Positions 24,311 through 38,100 of a DNA stretch of 64,000 bases are shown in pieces. The first letter of the stretch is position 1. Every line of letters begins with the position of its first letter. The DNA is taken from contig CM072891.1 of the NCBI GenBank assembly GCA_037013685.1, positions 1,636,001 to 1,700,000 of the forward strand, in the 5' to 3' direction. The position numbers and the translations under genes are program-made. Under the pieces are notes generated by a model. It worked only from the letters and a program-made list of their open reading frames with translations, was not told where the DNA came from and ran no database searches. Source of the stretch: Acridotheres tristis (taxonomy: Eukaryota > Chordata > Aves > Passeriformes > Sturnidae).

Positions 24311-27300
24311 AAATTTTAGATATTTACATTGAATATCCATGATCAAGGTAAGCTGTTTGGATAGGCAACTTTGACTAACTGCATCTGGCAAAGGCTCAGG
24401 ACTACAGACCTATTGTGAAGTGGTGGGATGGGAATTCAACTAATTTTAGTTCTTCTGACTAATGAAAACCTGTTCATTTTGAACTTGCTGGAAACACATA
24501 TTGATCCAAGAGGTTAAGTCTTTAGTGTACCACTTTGTCATACATTTGAACTTATAATTTAAACATTGAAATCATATCCTGATAGTATCAGAACTGTTGT
24601 CCTAGGCATGGCAGCTAGCACCCAGTATCCAAATAATCTGTGAATTTTCACTAAGTTCATGTTCAGTCCCTTTGTGGTTTATGTCATGTTTAATGGTGTT
24701 GCTTGACACTGAAGTTCTGCCTCTAGTGTCTGCCTACTAGGTTCTCCTTATTTAAAAAAAGAAGAAAAAAGAAAAAAAGAGGAGAAAGTCTGTATAATAA
24801 GAGAGGGGAGAATTAAATCTTTCATTTTCACTGAACACAAAACTGAAGTTGATAATCACTGGTAACAATTCAGTCTGTTATCTGACCTAGTGCAGAGAAA
24901 GGACATCAGGGTGCATCTGGATGAGATCTGCTTCACATGCTGTGTCTCTTCTCTTTATTGCCAGTTGTTCAGGCATGAAGAAAAAACACTTCCAAAGAGC
25001 ACATTCACACATTGATGGAACATAAACTTTATCACACTGTTTAGCAGTATGAACATCTAGGATGCAAGTCAACCTCAGGGCACCTAGTCTTTAATGCTTC
25101 TTTTTTTCACTTTTTGCAAGAACATGTCCTGCTGGTGAACTTCACATAATATTAAAGGACAAGTCAGCAGCTGTGCCTGATATATTTTTTTCATTCACAT
25201 AAAATGAAAATTACACACAGCTAATTTTGTTTCACACATGGATAGAAAATACAGTCTAGAATTTAAAGAAATGAGTTAACAATTTCTTTCCTGTCGGTTA
25301 AGAATGTCTACTTTCTTGTAATCAGAAGCTCGAGTTCATTTTCCATCCTATTCACCAAAAAAACTTAAATGACCAAACATAATGCAGTCAGTGGGAATGT
25401 AGGTTTGCCCAAACTATCTCCATTCTATTAGTGTTCAAGATGGTTGACACCAAGATAACATCGCTTTTTGCACAGCTGTTTCTGGATTTTTTCCTTGGGT
25501 CTGGGGGGAAAAAAAAGAAAGACAAGGCCAATACACCACTCATGCCTCACTTAACTCAAAAGCCTTAACTCAAAAGCCAAGGGTACTTTGTAGTATTGGA
25601 ACTGCATAAACATCCAAAGGTCTTTGAAAACGGGGACCCAAGTCCTTGCTGTAAAATGTGGTTCAATTATTGATCCTAGAGAACATGAAACACTCGAAAA
25701 GAAGATTAAACTAGTTTTATGAACAAGGTAGCAGTCCATGAGAGCCCAAAACAATTTTACAATGAATTTATTGAGAACTTAAGTAGGTACTGTTTCATTT
25801 AACTTAGCATTATAATTTAAAGTGAATGCATAAATGACTTTACATAGGCTGTTGCCAGCTGAACAAGTAGTTAAATATATGTGTTCCTCACAGTTTTGGG
25901 ACATGCTCCAAGCATCATCACTTCTTCCCTTGGAGCTAAATTCTAGTACACAAAATATCTGATGAGAGTTGTCACTCTAATAAAGATACATTAGTTATAA
26001 TGCAGATTACATCCAACAGAGAGAATTGCAAGTGCTATCTCATTGTCATTTTTCAGAGGAAAGCTGGAACAAATATGGGCAATATTTGAAAAACAGAGCT
26101 CTTTAGATCCCCACTGGTAACATCAAAACATTTGTACAAATATAATCCCATAACCTTTTTGAGTGGCTGCCAGAGGTTAGATGACTGGAAACTATCCAGC
26201 AATAACTGGGTATTTTTAAGAACTACTAGTAGATCTGGTCCAAATTTGGTGTAGAGGGGTGAAGAAAGAAAGAGAGGTGGAGAAATAGCTGCAAAAAAAT
26301 ATTTCTGACTAAACTAGAAGAGTATATAAAGAACTCACATCTCTGTGACAGGCCAGTTTTTGTAAAAGATTTATTTGATTGTTATCATAGAGATTTTGAT
26401 ATGCACGTAAATGTCATTTACATGTACATTCCAGATCTTTTAACATTAAGAGCTGAGAAGGAAACAGGAACAAAAATAAGTCAGATCTGTGAGTTATAAA
26501 TTGGAGGCATGATGGTAGGAGAGCTAATAGCAATCTAAGCAATTTAAAAGAGTGCAAGCAGAACAAAGCACTTATCTCAAGGGAAATGTTCATGATCACA
26601 GCATAAAAACCAAGAAAAACATACATAGGGTTGTTCTCAAAGACAATGCTCATAAAAATTATAAGCTAACTGCAGGAGGAAAATTTAATCCCTTCCAATA
26701 CTTTGGTCCTAGTATATCAAAGGTCACTGGCAGATAATGCAGTACCATACTCTGAATAACTGCCTAAGTAGAGGAAAATAACATAAGAGCCTTGATTTCC
26801 ATTTTTCCTTTACCCTATTCACTGAAATATTACATTGCATTATGTGATCCTTCAAGAGCCTGATTTGTTCTAAGAAAGTAAAATCTCAGGCTGAAGCAGA
26901 AATCAGTATTTTGTTGATTAATTAATTAAAGTAGACATGAACTTTCAGGAAAACAAACATCTTTGATGCCCCCATACCTGACATCTAAATATTCTGCTGT
27001 TAATATGCAAGTTGAATATAAATCCCTAAGATGTTACAGTCAAGTGCAAATAATGAAGCTTTCTTATCCTTCTCGGTAAATCTATATCTACTGACATCCA
27101 AGTTCCTCATGACATGTTACCTTCTGTTGCCTGAAAAAGAAAAGTATATAGAAATGCTTAGACAAGAGACTGGAACCAAAGAGAGGATTGCAGCTCACTA
27201 GGAATAGGTGAGTAGGCCTAAGTTCAATGTCAAATTGGCACAAAAAGCAATGAAAAAAGTGACCAACAAAGGTGTGTTGAAACACGTCAGATGAGAACTG

Positions 27301-28640
27301 ACAGACACATGAAACTAAAACCAGCTATCAAACAGTAACCTTACACTGGCACACTAAAACATACTGAACATGGACCAGAATAAGCATGCCAATAAACCCT
27401 TAACTATTGATTCTGTAGAAGAAAGATCTAAATAAACAATAAGGATGAATCAGAAGTGACACTGATGTTACAATATCAGAATACTTGAAAAGACTTGGGG
27501 CTCACTAAGACACATTCACCTGTTAAATAGCTATATCAGCAGCCAAAGTTAACCTTTGTAGCAATTCAGAAATGTTGCACAAAATGTACAGTCCTAGTTA
27601 TAGTTGGAGTACATTTAGAAAGTACACGACCTGAAAAAGAAAGAACCTCACAGAAAAGAAGAATTTACAGAAGTTTCCCAGAAATTAACCTCTCTTCATT
27701 TTTCTGAAAAGTAAGTTTTGTTTTAGAAGTTTGTGTTTATCTTGTGTTGGTTGTCCTCACACAGTACACAAAACACTCTAGGAGGTAAAATACTGAACAG
27801 TCTGTTCAGAAGAGATGATGAAAAAAAGGATTAATGGAAAATGGAATTATTTCATCTGAACTATAAGAAGCAGTGCTGTGTAGTTCTGAAGTGTCCTAGA
27901 TATTTAGTATTTAATTAGTTGTCATACAGTAGGAGTTCTGATGGAATAAGAACTTTGGTAATAATTTTTTTTATTATGACTGTCAGTTTTTTTTTTTTTT
28001 AGTAGTGGTGAAAGAATATTTAAACACAGTTTAGAGGCAATAATTAAGATATAGCAATAATTTAGACTTTGTTATTGATTGTATCTATGGATATTTAGGC
28101 AGATATAATGTATTCATTATTTGTCTATCTACCTAATATATATTAAAAAAAAAAAAAAAGAGAACTGCATGATTTAGTTCATGTCGGGAAGGCAACATGC
28201 ACACAGAGCAAAAGGGAGGTTAGAAAAAGGAGTGGAAGAAAAGAAGGCCATGGCTATTGCAGAATGAACATAGGAAGGTAAGTTATGTTCATATAGGTTG
28301 TTACTTTGTCTAAATATTAGGGTACCCTGTAACTGTTTATAAACAACAACAAAAAAACCTAAGATTATATGGCTATCATAATTTCACAGGCTGAGAAAAC
28401 GAAGATGATGCTAACACCTTAAATTTTGAGAGTTTTCCCTTCTTGGAGAATTGAGATTTGCTCTAACTGTCTTGTGTCTCCATTGTGCATGAGATAACAT
28501 AACCATCACTTAGAGTCAAAATCACAAGTTTTTTAAGCAGTCAGTTGCCTCAGTACAGAAGAGAAATTCTCAGCTTTTATTTAGTGCAAATCTTATTTTC
28601 TGTCCTTAATTAGAAGATATACAAACCACTGTGAATATGA
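24311..28640. other. AT-rich stretch, no gene seen
   Basis: No recognised exon or transposon. It includes an A/G-rich patch at about 24751-24788, a run of T at about 27988-28001 and a run of A at about 28144-28159. Otherwise it appears to be unique sequence. Confidence 0.6.
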
Positions 28641-28698
28641 TTACATATGAATGACTGATTCATATAAATGACTGTTACATATGAATGAATGATTACAT
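28641..28698 (+). repeat. Small tandem repeat, 16-18 bp unit
   Basis: Three and a third units: TTACATATGAATGACTGA (28641-28658), TTCATATAAATGACTG (28659-28674), TTACATATGAATGAATGA (28675-28692) and a partial TTACAT (28693-28698). A local duplication with no assigned role. Confidence 0.85.
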
Positions 28699-31600
28699 TA
28701 TATCAGCATCAGACACTAATACAGCATACATGAACATTTAATTTGGATGACTGAGGCTGTAATAGACATATGCTTAGACAGCATAACAACACTTCCTGAA
28801 ATGCTTATTCTTGTCTTCCAAGGCATGTCAGTCACTCTTTGATCAGCTCCATGAGAAATACATTGGCCTAGAAAGTACACAACCATAGAGCATGCAGCAA
28901 TCTTTCTAGTAAAACAAGACATGCTGTGATCTCATAGAAACATGCCAGAACCATTTAATTCATATGACAAATCCAACCACTTATTTATGGCAGATGTGCC
29001 AGTGCCTGATATATAGCAAGAATTCATATGAATTCCAAAGGTGAAAAAAGTTGAAAAGACCTCACAATTAAGACACAGTTTGTCATATTTTTTCTTTTTC
29101 TTCTTTTTTAATATTAAAAAAAAACCCCAAAAAACAAGTAAAAACATTGTACCAGGGCTGTTTTGATTCACAGAAGAGCTCTTACTAGTAAGCTTTTATC
29201 TAATTTATTTTTCAGTCAGCCTAGCAATTAATATTGATATTGTCATTTGGTCCATTCTATTCAATACCCAGTACTTCCTCAACACTTCAGGAAATCCCAT
29301 GAACAACCTTCTACCATGCATAGCTTATGGTTCCATGTTCTTCAAAGATCTTTTTCTCTATTAACTTTTATTTATTTTTATATATGTATCTGTATGTAGG
29401 TACGTGCACGTGTATCAGTTTTCTTAGGAAGGTATCAAATAAATAAAAAAAACCTTATTTCACATACCTGAGATATGCAGCTATTTCAAAGATGGAATGC
29501 AATTGCTGAATAAGTCCAAATGGCAATTACAATACAGGTAATTTGGAGTTAGGTGTATACTTTACCTGACAATATTAATATCCAATTTCTTATATGCAGC
29601 CTAACATAAAAAACTAGGAAGTTATTTGTTCAACCTTACTATAACGTATTTTTATTTTGTATGTGATGGAAATTTTTTAGTAATTTTTCATGAGTTCATA
29701 GTGGTGACCATAATTTCTCATTAAATGAGATTGAACTGCAGCTGATAGATCTGCAGACGTTGCTTAAATATGGTGGCAACATATGAGCCCAGGATACTAG
29801 AAAAGAAAATTGCTCTCCATGTAAGTTGCCACTAACCCTTTATGATTTTCAGCTACGCTGCTCACAAAAAAACATATTGTGGGTTTCCTTTTAAAAACTA
29901 TTTACTCTACTTTACAGAAATACTGCTGTGCCTTTCTATTGCAAGTTCTTGGATCAAGAACACATGCTATCTGTTTTAAATATTTTATATACCATGATAT
30001 ACTTTAACAATGGAAGCAAACAGGTCTTCAGGTCTCAATTTTTACCACTACATGACATAAAAAATTAATGATAAAAATGCAGTCTCTGATCTGAAGTGTT
30101 CTGACATTTTCTTCATAAGCTTTGAGATAACTGTAAAAACGGATGAGTATTACCTTTCTTAGCCTAGCTCATTCTTGGAAGTTTCCTCCATTGTTACTAA
30201 CCAGGCTTAACCTTGACTAGTTTGTCAGGTCTAATAGAATCAGAACACAAGGCTGTTACTGCCTTTCTAGGCACTCTGCACCACATTTCTGTACTACTTA
30301 ACCAATTTGGTTTTGAACCCCTGACAGATTAGACATTGTTAAAATGAGGTAAGTGGTCAGAGATCAAGTTTAGATAAACCTCAATATAGACTTGATCTGA
30401 TGTTTGGTACTTAAAGTCAACACAGTGAAATCCAGCTGTGAAAGCAAAAGGAAAAAAAATGAAGCATTAATTTAAACTGCAACATGAGAACAAATACAAT
30501 CCATATATTGTAAATACCTACATAGAATGTACTATCAAAAAATAAAAATAATTTTTATTATTTTTTGAGCCAGAACAAATGAATAATGTAGTTACTCTTG
30601 CGGCTGTCTTGCAATAAAAAAAAAGTCCTTTTTTTGCTAAAGTGACATATGATGATATCTTTCCAATAGACATACACATGAGGAAAGAGAATGTAGTAGA
30701 TGAAATATGGAAATTGGAACAATTTGGTATGATTGCTGCTCCTATAAAACCAGCATAAAACCGCATTAACAAAAGCAAGGCATTAATTATAAAATTTATA
30801 TCATTATGAGTTGATTAGCTTTAGTAGCTCTTGTGTATTTAAATGCACAGTTCAGAGGTAGTATTGCTGTACTTAAATTGATTTCCCTCAGAGCAGTACA
30901 TGATGTGGTATTTGATGCCCTTCAAAGGACACTATTAGCCAAGCTATAAAGTGTCTGATTTTATTAGCTTTGCTGGATTTTATCAGTTTGTAAATGTGTT
31001 ATTTTCTCCATTTATTGTGCCTATGGGATCTAGAGATAGAGTGAGCTTCAACTTAATATGTTGTTGGAAAGTAGCAGTGGTCTTACTTTAGCACTCTGCA
31101 CTGTGATGCAGTGACATTGAAGGTAGAGTCATGAAAACGCTAATGTCAGGACCATTTATCAAGGCAATTCCTCACTGCTATAAAAGTCTGCTGTGACATT
31201 GAATTCAACAGTAGGTTTTTGCCTTAAATAGTGTGTTCCTGTGCTGTAAAACTACCAAACCCCAATAACACTATAAGATGTATTTAATAAGAAGAAAGTA
31301 AGTCACAGATGTTTGACAAAGGAGAGAAAGTAATCTGTTAGCATGGAATTCTAGGATATAGGAGCTTCAGGAAAGGTTTAGTTAACATCACCTTTATTTA
31401 AGATTTGAGGGTAATATACTGCAGCAGAATCCAATTTTTCTTATAACTCTTAAAAATAGCACAAATATTGGCTGGGGTAATCAGCAGAAAACATTTTTGC
31501 AATGTGCTGGTGTGAAGGGCCCACCTAGCACAATTTAATGTAATGCCTAGTGTTTTTCAAAGCCCTCTTAAATTAGTTAGCAAATGAAAATATAAGTATG

Positions 31601-33466
31601 TACCACATCTTTTGTGCAGTCTTATTCTCACATCATTGTCTTCACACTCTATTCTGATTTGTAGATGAGTCATATTTGCAACAATATATATTTTAGAAGA
31701 TTTTCTTACTTATTCAAGATTTTCTGAAAACCAAGGCAGACACCACTTGAACATCTCCACAAAAGTGGAAAGTCCAAAACTCTGAAGTATATTCACATAT
31801 TCACATGTTTTGATTAGAAATTTTCTTCATAACAATGAAAAAAACCAAACAAATTAAATTAGAACAAACATATGAGGAAGAAGATGCCTATAAGTTATTA
31901 CATGAAGTATATACTGTAGACTTTTAAAGGGTCTTTTAATGCACTTGAATAAATATAAAACATTATATATATTAATGCTATGTTTACTCTGTTTAGCTCA
32001 GTAATCGTAGCTCTTAATGACAGTAATTACTTTCATTTAAATAAATATTTCCAGTTGTTTTAGATACTTGCATTTACTCCTGTGTTTAACTATAGGAATT
32101 AGATTCAGAAATAGGAGTATTGATGCAGTAGTAAGACATTCAAAAGATGAACTATGAGAGTAAATAAGTCAATATTTTGAAGTTAAAAGCCTTAGAATGG
32201 ACATTTTAAATAGTAAGCTCTCCAAGAAAAAAGGTTGCATAACACATGAATGGATTTAGAAAAATTCTGAGAACAAAAGAGAAACCATGAATGCAAAAAT
32301 TATTTAAGGTAATGAAGACGATTCAGTATACTGAGCTTTTATTACATTCATCAGTGTACAATGCAAAAAATATAAATTCATGACTGCAGATAAGAATTAA
32401 TGCTGCTGGTTTCTCATCCTAAAAACAGCTTTTTTTCTCTTTAAGTAATATTAAATTTGTAGAAACAAGAATATATCTATTTACTATCCCTAAAAAAGGG
32501 TTCTTCAAGCTTGTTGCTAGCACAGTCTTGGCATTCATGAGACTCCTTCACCAACACAAAGGTGATAGATAGCATTAAGTGGGAAAACCACTCACTGTCA
32601 GAAATAAAGGGATGAGGCATAGACTTAGATTCTCTAATCATTCTCAAGTCTTTATTTTCAGGGGTAAATACACTTACCTCTCTCAGTTTTTACTAGATCA
32701 TTTTTAAAATGACAGACATAACTGGGAAGCATTCTCTGTTTTACCTGATTTTACACAAAAATGCCCCCGAGTAGCCTTCAATTTTTAAAGTTTGATATAC
32801 TCTTCCAGTCTCACAGATTTGGCGTCTGCTCTGAAATCTGTTTTGGATCTATGATCAAGTCAAAAACAGAATAGAGAAAAAAAGGTTCCTGAAAATATTT
32901 TTTCATTTAATTAGCCATACCATTGCTATAAACTGACTGTATTAGATTAAAGATGATAAAGATGTGTCTAATACTGTCCTGTGCAGGCAGCCCTGAAGCA
33001 CAAAGGGCCAAACAATACAGGCTACATTTTTTATGTGTAATATTCAGATATCTAACTTTACCAGTGAGGCCATTCAGCTTGGGTAGCAAGACGACTGCAA
33101 CTCATTACTAAATTGCTCTGCTTAAAAGATTCAGCTTGGTCTTTTGAACTCTGTTTTTTGTGTAGCTTGTAAAGGAGTAGCATGTATAGCATATGAGAAA
33201 ATGAGGTCAAATTTTAATTGCTTTTTAATTTTCTAATGGAATGTCACAGGAACTTAGCAAGGAGGGATAAAGATTTAGAGGGGAAAAAAGTCTCAGAGAC
33301 CATTGAACTACTAGAAATGGTGAAAAGTAGACTTTCTGGTAGGATTCTGGAAAGACAGACTGGTTGCTAAGAGTGGAAGAGGATCTTTTTCTGAGACAGC
33401 CTTTTTCAGCAGCAGCAGTTATTATCTCCATGATTCCCCTTGTTTTCTCCTCTTTCACTCCACCCA
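28699..33466. other. AT-rich stretch, no gene seen
   Basis: No recognised exon or transposon in about 4.8 kb. Short A/T runs occur near 29089-29125 and 30619-30636. Between about 30780 and 32905 neither strand has an ATG-started open frame of 60 codons, as expected for stop-rich AT DNA. Confidence 0.6.
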
Positions 33467-33520
33467 GTGGAAAGAGGACAAGTGCTCCAGATGCAGCCTT
33501 ACCAATGCAGGAGACCTGAA
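33467..33520 (-). mobile_element. Faint CR1 ORF2 trace, reverse
   Basis: On the reverse strand this short piece reads SPALVRLHLEHLSSF, which resembles the CR1 ORF2 C-terminal motif ALVRPHLE-x-CVQFW; the copy at 61881-62186 reads [11 protein letters not shown]. The DNA 'gtgctccagatgcagcctta' also resembles the corresponding reverse CR1 block. Only about 50 bp is recognisable, so this could be a heavily eroded element or a chance match. Confidence 0.4.
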
Positions 33521-34788
33521 ATATGCTGTGAACTCAGGTAAACATACACATGCTTTATTTATGTATGGCACTGAAACATGACTAAAGAAATTGCAGTGCA
33601 ATTCCTTATTCATACAGTGTCTCTTTTCTAGGAGCAATTCCCAAGATCTCATTCCACTTTAAGGAAGGAGAGTAAACTTTTTATTTGTTATACAGCTTCT
33701 CTTCAATCGAACTCCATAGGAGAAATTTAGAATTCTGAATAAGCTGGTATTACTTTCAAGAAAATATCATACTTCAAATCTGATTTTTTTTTGGTGGGTT
33801 TTTTTCCCCAAATAAGAACAATTGACTAGATTTTTTTTTCATCAACAGATTTTAAAAATTTTTAGATAAAACAATGATCAGCCAACCAAATCAGTCACCA
33901 GAATGTATTCTGGGATTATGAAATAGTAATAAAATTTAGAATTCATAACTGCACATGATAGTGTGTTACACAAGAACCAAAATTTATTGATGTATCCTGA
34001 AAATAACTTGTGGCTAGGTGTATCAGAAATCAATAGTACTATACATGTATAGAATTAATATTTTTTGGTAGTTGAATAAGACTGTTTTTCTTGCAGCATT
34101 TTTTTAAGCAGATTACCATGGTTGCTTTAGAGTATCCTAAGATTTACAACCCCTAGCAAAATACAAGTGATCAAGTTAAACAATTACTTATGAGCAGTTA
34201 CTCTGAAGAAATTACTGTCATTAGAAAATCCTGGTCCTAAAAATTTATAAATGTCAACAAATTTTACATAAGTTTTTTTATAATTTATGAGATCAAAATG
34301 TTTTATAGGAATTTTTTGTAATATTTTTATGCAATTTTTTCTCATATAAATTAATCTTAATTTTAAAAAGTTTACAAAAGCAGAATGTTTTATTTTTTTA
34401 AATAAAATGACATCTTTTTCCACCTACAAATGTTCTTTCATTTGAGAAGGAAAACAATGTCATTTTGATAGGAAATCCAGTATGTGTCTGATCTAGTTAA
34501 AAAACTTAAATATAATATTTTATATTTTTAATTAATTGTTCATGTCCTAAATCTATCTCCCAACCTCTATTTTCACATTATTAAATATCAGAAGAATCAG
34601 CATAACTGATGAATTGAAATACCTTGTTAAAGAGGCAATGTAAAGTCATAGCACAATGTATTAAGAAAAATAGAAACTTTGAGGGAGAAATAAAATATGT
34701 CCACAATAATTCCTTTGTAGAAACCTGCTGCGTATTAACTCTTTTTTTTCCATAGTGTCTGTTTTCTTGGATTTAAATCTGGAGATCT
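33521..34788. other. AT-rich stretch, no gene seen
   Basis: No gene or recognised transposon. T runs at about 33785-33809 and 33831-33838. The last ~10 bases before the microsatellite ('atctggagaa') may already be CR1 sequence. Confidence 0.55.
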
Positions 34789-34790
34789 GG

Positions 34791-34917
34791 AGAAGAGAAG
34801 AGAAGAGAAGAGAAGAGAAGAGAAGAGAAGAGAAGAGAAGAGAAGAGAAGAGAAGAGAAGAGAAGAGAAGAGAAGAGAAGAGAAGAGAAGAGAAGAGAAG
34901 AGAAGAGAAGAGAAGAG
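34791..34917 (+). repeat. (AGAAG)n microsatellite, about 25 units
   Basis: An uninterrupted pentanucleotide array of 127 bp, all purine on the forward strand (the purine tract runs from 34789 to 34917). Both strands stay open through it, giving repetitive Arg/Glu/Lys and Leu/Phe/Ser frames that are artefacts. The purity suggests recent expansion and likely length polymorphism. It lies directly against CR1 sequence (34918-35125). Confidence 0.98.
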
Positions 34918-35125
34918 CTCACAGTATGTCAAGGGGCATAAAGGAAGGCTGGAGAGGGACTTTTCTGCAAGGGTTAGCAGTGACAGGAAAAGGGGAAATT
35001 ACTTTAAGCATAAGGAGGGTAAATTCACATTAGATATCAGGAGAAATTCTTTACTGTGACACTGAGGAGATTATTGGAACAGGTTGCCCAGAGAAGTAGG
35101 TGGCCTTTCTAAGAACTTTGTGATT
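34918..35125 (+). mobile_element. CR1 LINE, 3' region
   Basis: Forward CR1: 'ggctggagagggacttttct', 'gggttagcagtgacaggaaa', 'aggggaaattactttaagca', 'aaattcacattagatatcag', 'gagaaattctttactgtgac' and 'ggaacaggttgcccagagaa' match successive CR1 3' blocks. The end is eroded near 35125 ('tgtgattgtatgac'), without a clean octamer. Upstream, the expected CR1 text 'cctggagaagagaagg' is where the AGAAG array begins. Confidence 0.85.
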
Positions 35126-38100
35126 GTATGACACTTACAAATAAAATAAGCTGCTTCTTTGTAAAGAAGTACACAATATATTTTATCACCACAGCAGCTA
35201 AAACTTGAGATACACTAACAGTGTTATACTTTGAGGATAGTAAGAAACCAACACTATTGGTATCTTATGCAGGAGATGATTGTGAAATCACTGTGTTAAA
35301 TGGAATTAATAGGAAGGAATATCAGGAGCTTTGGTCATGTTTCTGTATGGGATTGGTCATCCACACCATAAAGATTACTTTAAAGATTGTTTCCACACCA
35401 TTCCAGCTCTGCAAGCTGCTTTTACAGAATCTACAAATTGCCAAGTGTTGATATTAGATGTTAATGTTTGCTGATAATTTTGTCTCAGTCAGTAAATCAT
35501 GCAGCTGCACTGCCAAGGGTCAGTCTTCTTTACTCTGTGACAGGATCCTTAAACAACCCGAGGATTATGGCACTCCCAGGTATATATGGTAATTTCTCAA
35601 TTGTAATTTGGCATTGTACTTGGTTAATATATAATTGTAGATGTGTATACCTGATTGTGAGCAAAATGTTTGAAAAATAGTTAGGAAATTTAATTTAATT
35701 TCACCTAAGTATCTGGTTTTTTTTGGTTTCCAATGCCTGGGTCAAGGTACTGTGGTTGTGTTTTATATGCTATGGCTTGCTCCTTGTCTCTTTTAACAAA
35801 AGAACAAAATTGAAGCAATGGCTTGTTGATGTTTCTCTTACCATAGTCTGTGGTGTTCCAGTGTTCAGCATGTAAATGTGAACGTGTTTAAGGATACTGA
35901 ACAGCTAAGAAATATAAGCTATCATACTCAAAGTAAAAATGTAATTGTGGTGACAAAATTGTGGCTTAATTATGACAATAATGTTTGTTTACCAAGCTAT
36001 TTTTGTATAGCCCTTTTATTATTTGTGATTCTGAGGATAAATGCTGCTTGCTGGTAGACGTGATAAACCTACAGCAGAAGCATAGTCTCATTTAATTAAT
36101 TTTTATTAAGAAAAAGAACTTTTGTTATTAGGTTTTAATACTTTTCCTTTTGCTTTATCTGTAGTTAAATCCTTTTGCTTAAGGTTATATTAGAGAGAAT
36201 AATCCAGCAGACACACTACCAACGTACATGATTAAAGTTCCATGAAACTGAAATTGCCTGACACTATCCTTGACCAAAGAAAAAGATAGGAAAGTCACTT
36301 ATTTTTATTACCATATTCTTTATGCAACTATATTTGTATTTTCTCAAGATCTGTCTACATTTATGTTCTTCTATCAAACATGGTTCTTCTGCATTGCTTT
36401 CTAAAATCAATGCAAGAAAATCCATTTCAGAAGAGGAATAAAGGTTCAGGCTGTCAAATTTCAAAATAAATTTTGTTGGTGGTTCTCAGTAACCATTTGG
36501 AAGTTAATCATAAAAGCGGTCAGCTTGAGGTAGTTATTGCTTGAGATAAATAATACTTGGCAGGTTTATTTTAGTTTTCTGCCTACAGGCCTACCATTCT
36601 GCCACTGGCCGTTTGCCTTGATGTCTGTCATCTGGTTTTGATCTCTTCCCCATTAGTGCACAAAATAGATCAAAACTAGGCGATAAGCCATTTGGACTCT
36701 GTAAGGTCAAACGTTTTCACTCCAAAGGATATGAAGGCAACTGCTTGCCAATAATTTTAACAAAATGTGAGAGAATTCAGAGCAAGTATATCTTCAACTG
36801 GATTTTAGCCATGAAAGCACATAATCTCCACTATAGTGTTGTAAAATTTGGAAACAGATACCTAACAGAAGGCTATCTTGAGATTATGAAGAGACAACTG
36901 TTTGGCTCATTATAAAGTCAGATGCATTCTATGGCATTTGAGTGGACAACAGAGACCCTGACATTATGCATGGTCCATTAGAAGTGAATTTGAGTTTGGT
37001 GATTACATTTACATAAACAAAATAGTTAATATATACATGAATCATCCTGAAAATACCATGCTACCTCTTTAATACATAAAGTCTTAATTTAAAATTGAAG
37101 CACTACCTATTTCACTTTGCAATTAAAAAAATTATACTGGCTAAAAAAAGCAGGAATAGGAATGGTGACATGAGGGAAAATCAGATACCTGTTCAAGTGC
37201 CTTATGCCTGATGATACATGCACTGGTTAGCCCTTTCCTTGTCTTGCCATAATTACAATGAAAAATAGATAGCATGGCAAAGTGCTATCATTATAGTATC
37301 ACATTTAATGCATTAATGCTTTAGTTAAGGGTGATGGATCTTTTACAAAATTTAGTATTATAATTTTGCTATTCTATTTTGCACTTTTCTGCAGCCTAGC
37401 ATCCTGGACTTTGGTAAAATATTGGCCAAACTGGGATCAGTGGCAAAACTCTCACTGATATCAGTATGTACAAAGTCTTAACCACAATCTTTGCAATAAT
37501 GTAAGTCTCTTTCAGCTAGTCAAATATTCCTGTCTTATGCTTGATGGAAGAACAAAGTAAAATGTTTATGTGACGCTTCAATTGATTTGACTGATGGAGT
37601 GTTTATTTTTAATAAGGAAGGGAAATTCAGACACTGGACCTTATATACAGGCATAGATTTATTACTTTTGGTAGCAAGTACCCGTTGCCTATCAGATCAT
37701 GTCACATATGATCAAAAGTGAATGATTTATTTCTGCTTGTTAGTTAGACATGTGGATAACTAAATCTCTAAAGTACTAATATATTCAGATTAATTGTCAG
37801 TAATAATTTTTCTAGCAACCTGATATAACATTACTTCTTGTAGGTTTACAGGGTGGTATTGCCAAGGAAATACTGTTGACTACATAAAATATTCCAGTGT
37901 ATCCATGTCAATGATTCATTCAAGAAAATTTCTCATACATCTATGCTAATAATGCTAAGGGATTTCTACCTGTAGTGAAGTTTTATCAGCATTTTCATTC
38001 TCTTTTTTCACTAATCTTGCTCACCTAGGCATTCAATAGCTGTGAAACACTATATCATTTTAGACTTGGGATTTTCTTGGATGGTAAATATTAATCTGTT

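Noticed and set aside
24024..24391. Overlapping open frames on both strands over the A/C-rich tract
   Set aside because: They encode low-complexity Lys/Asn/Gln or Phe/Cys/Val strings produced by base composition, with no domain.
34735..35033. Repetitive Arg/Glu/Lys and Leu/Phe/Ser frames
   Set aside because: Direct translation of the AGAAG microsatellite, which is open on both strands by its nature.
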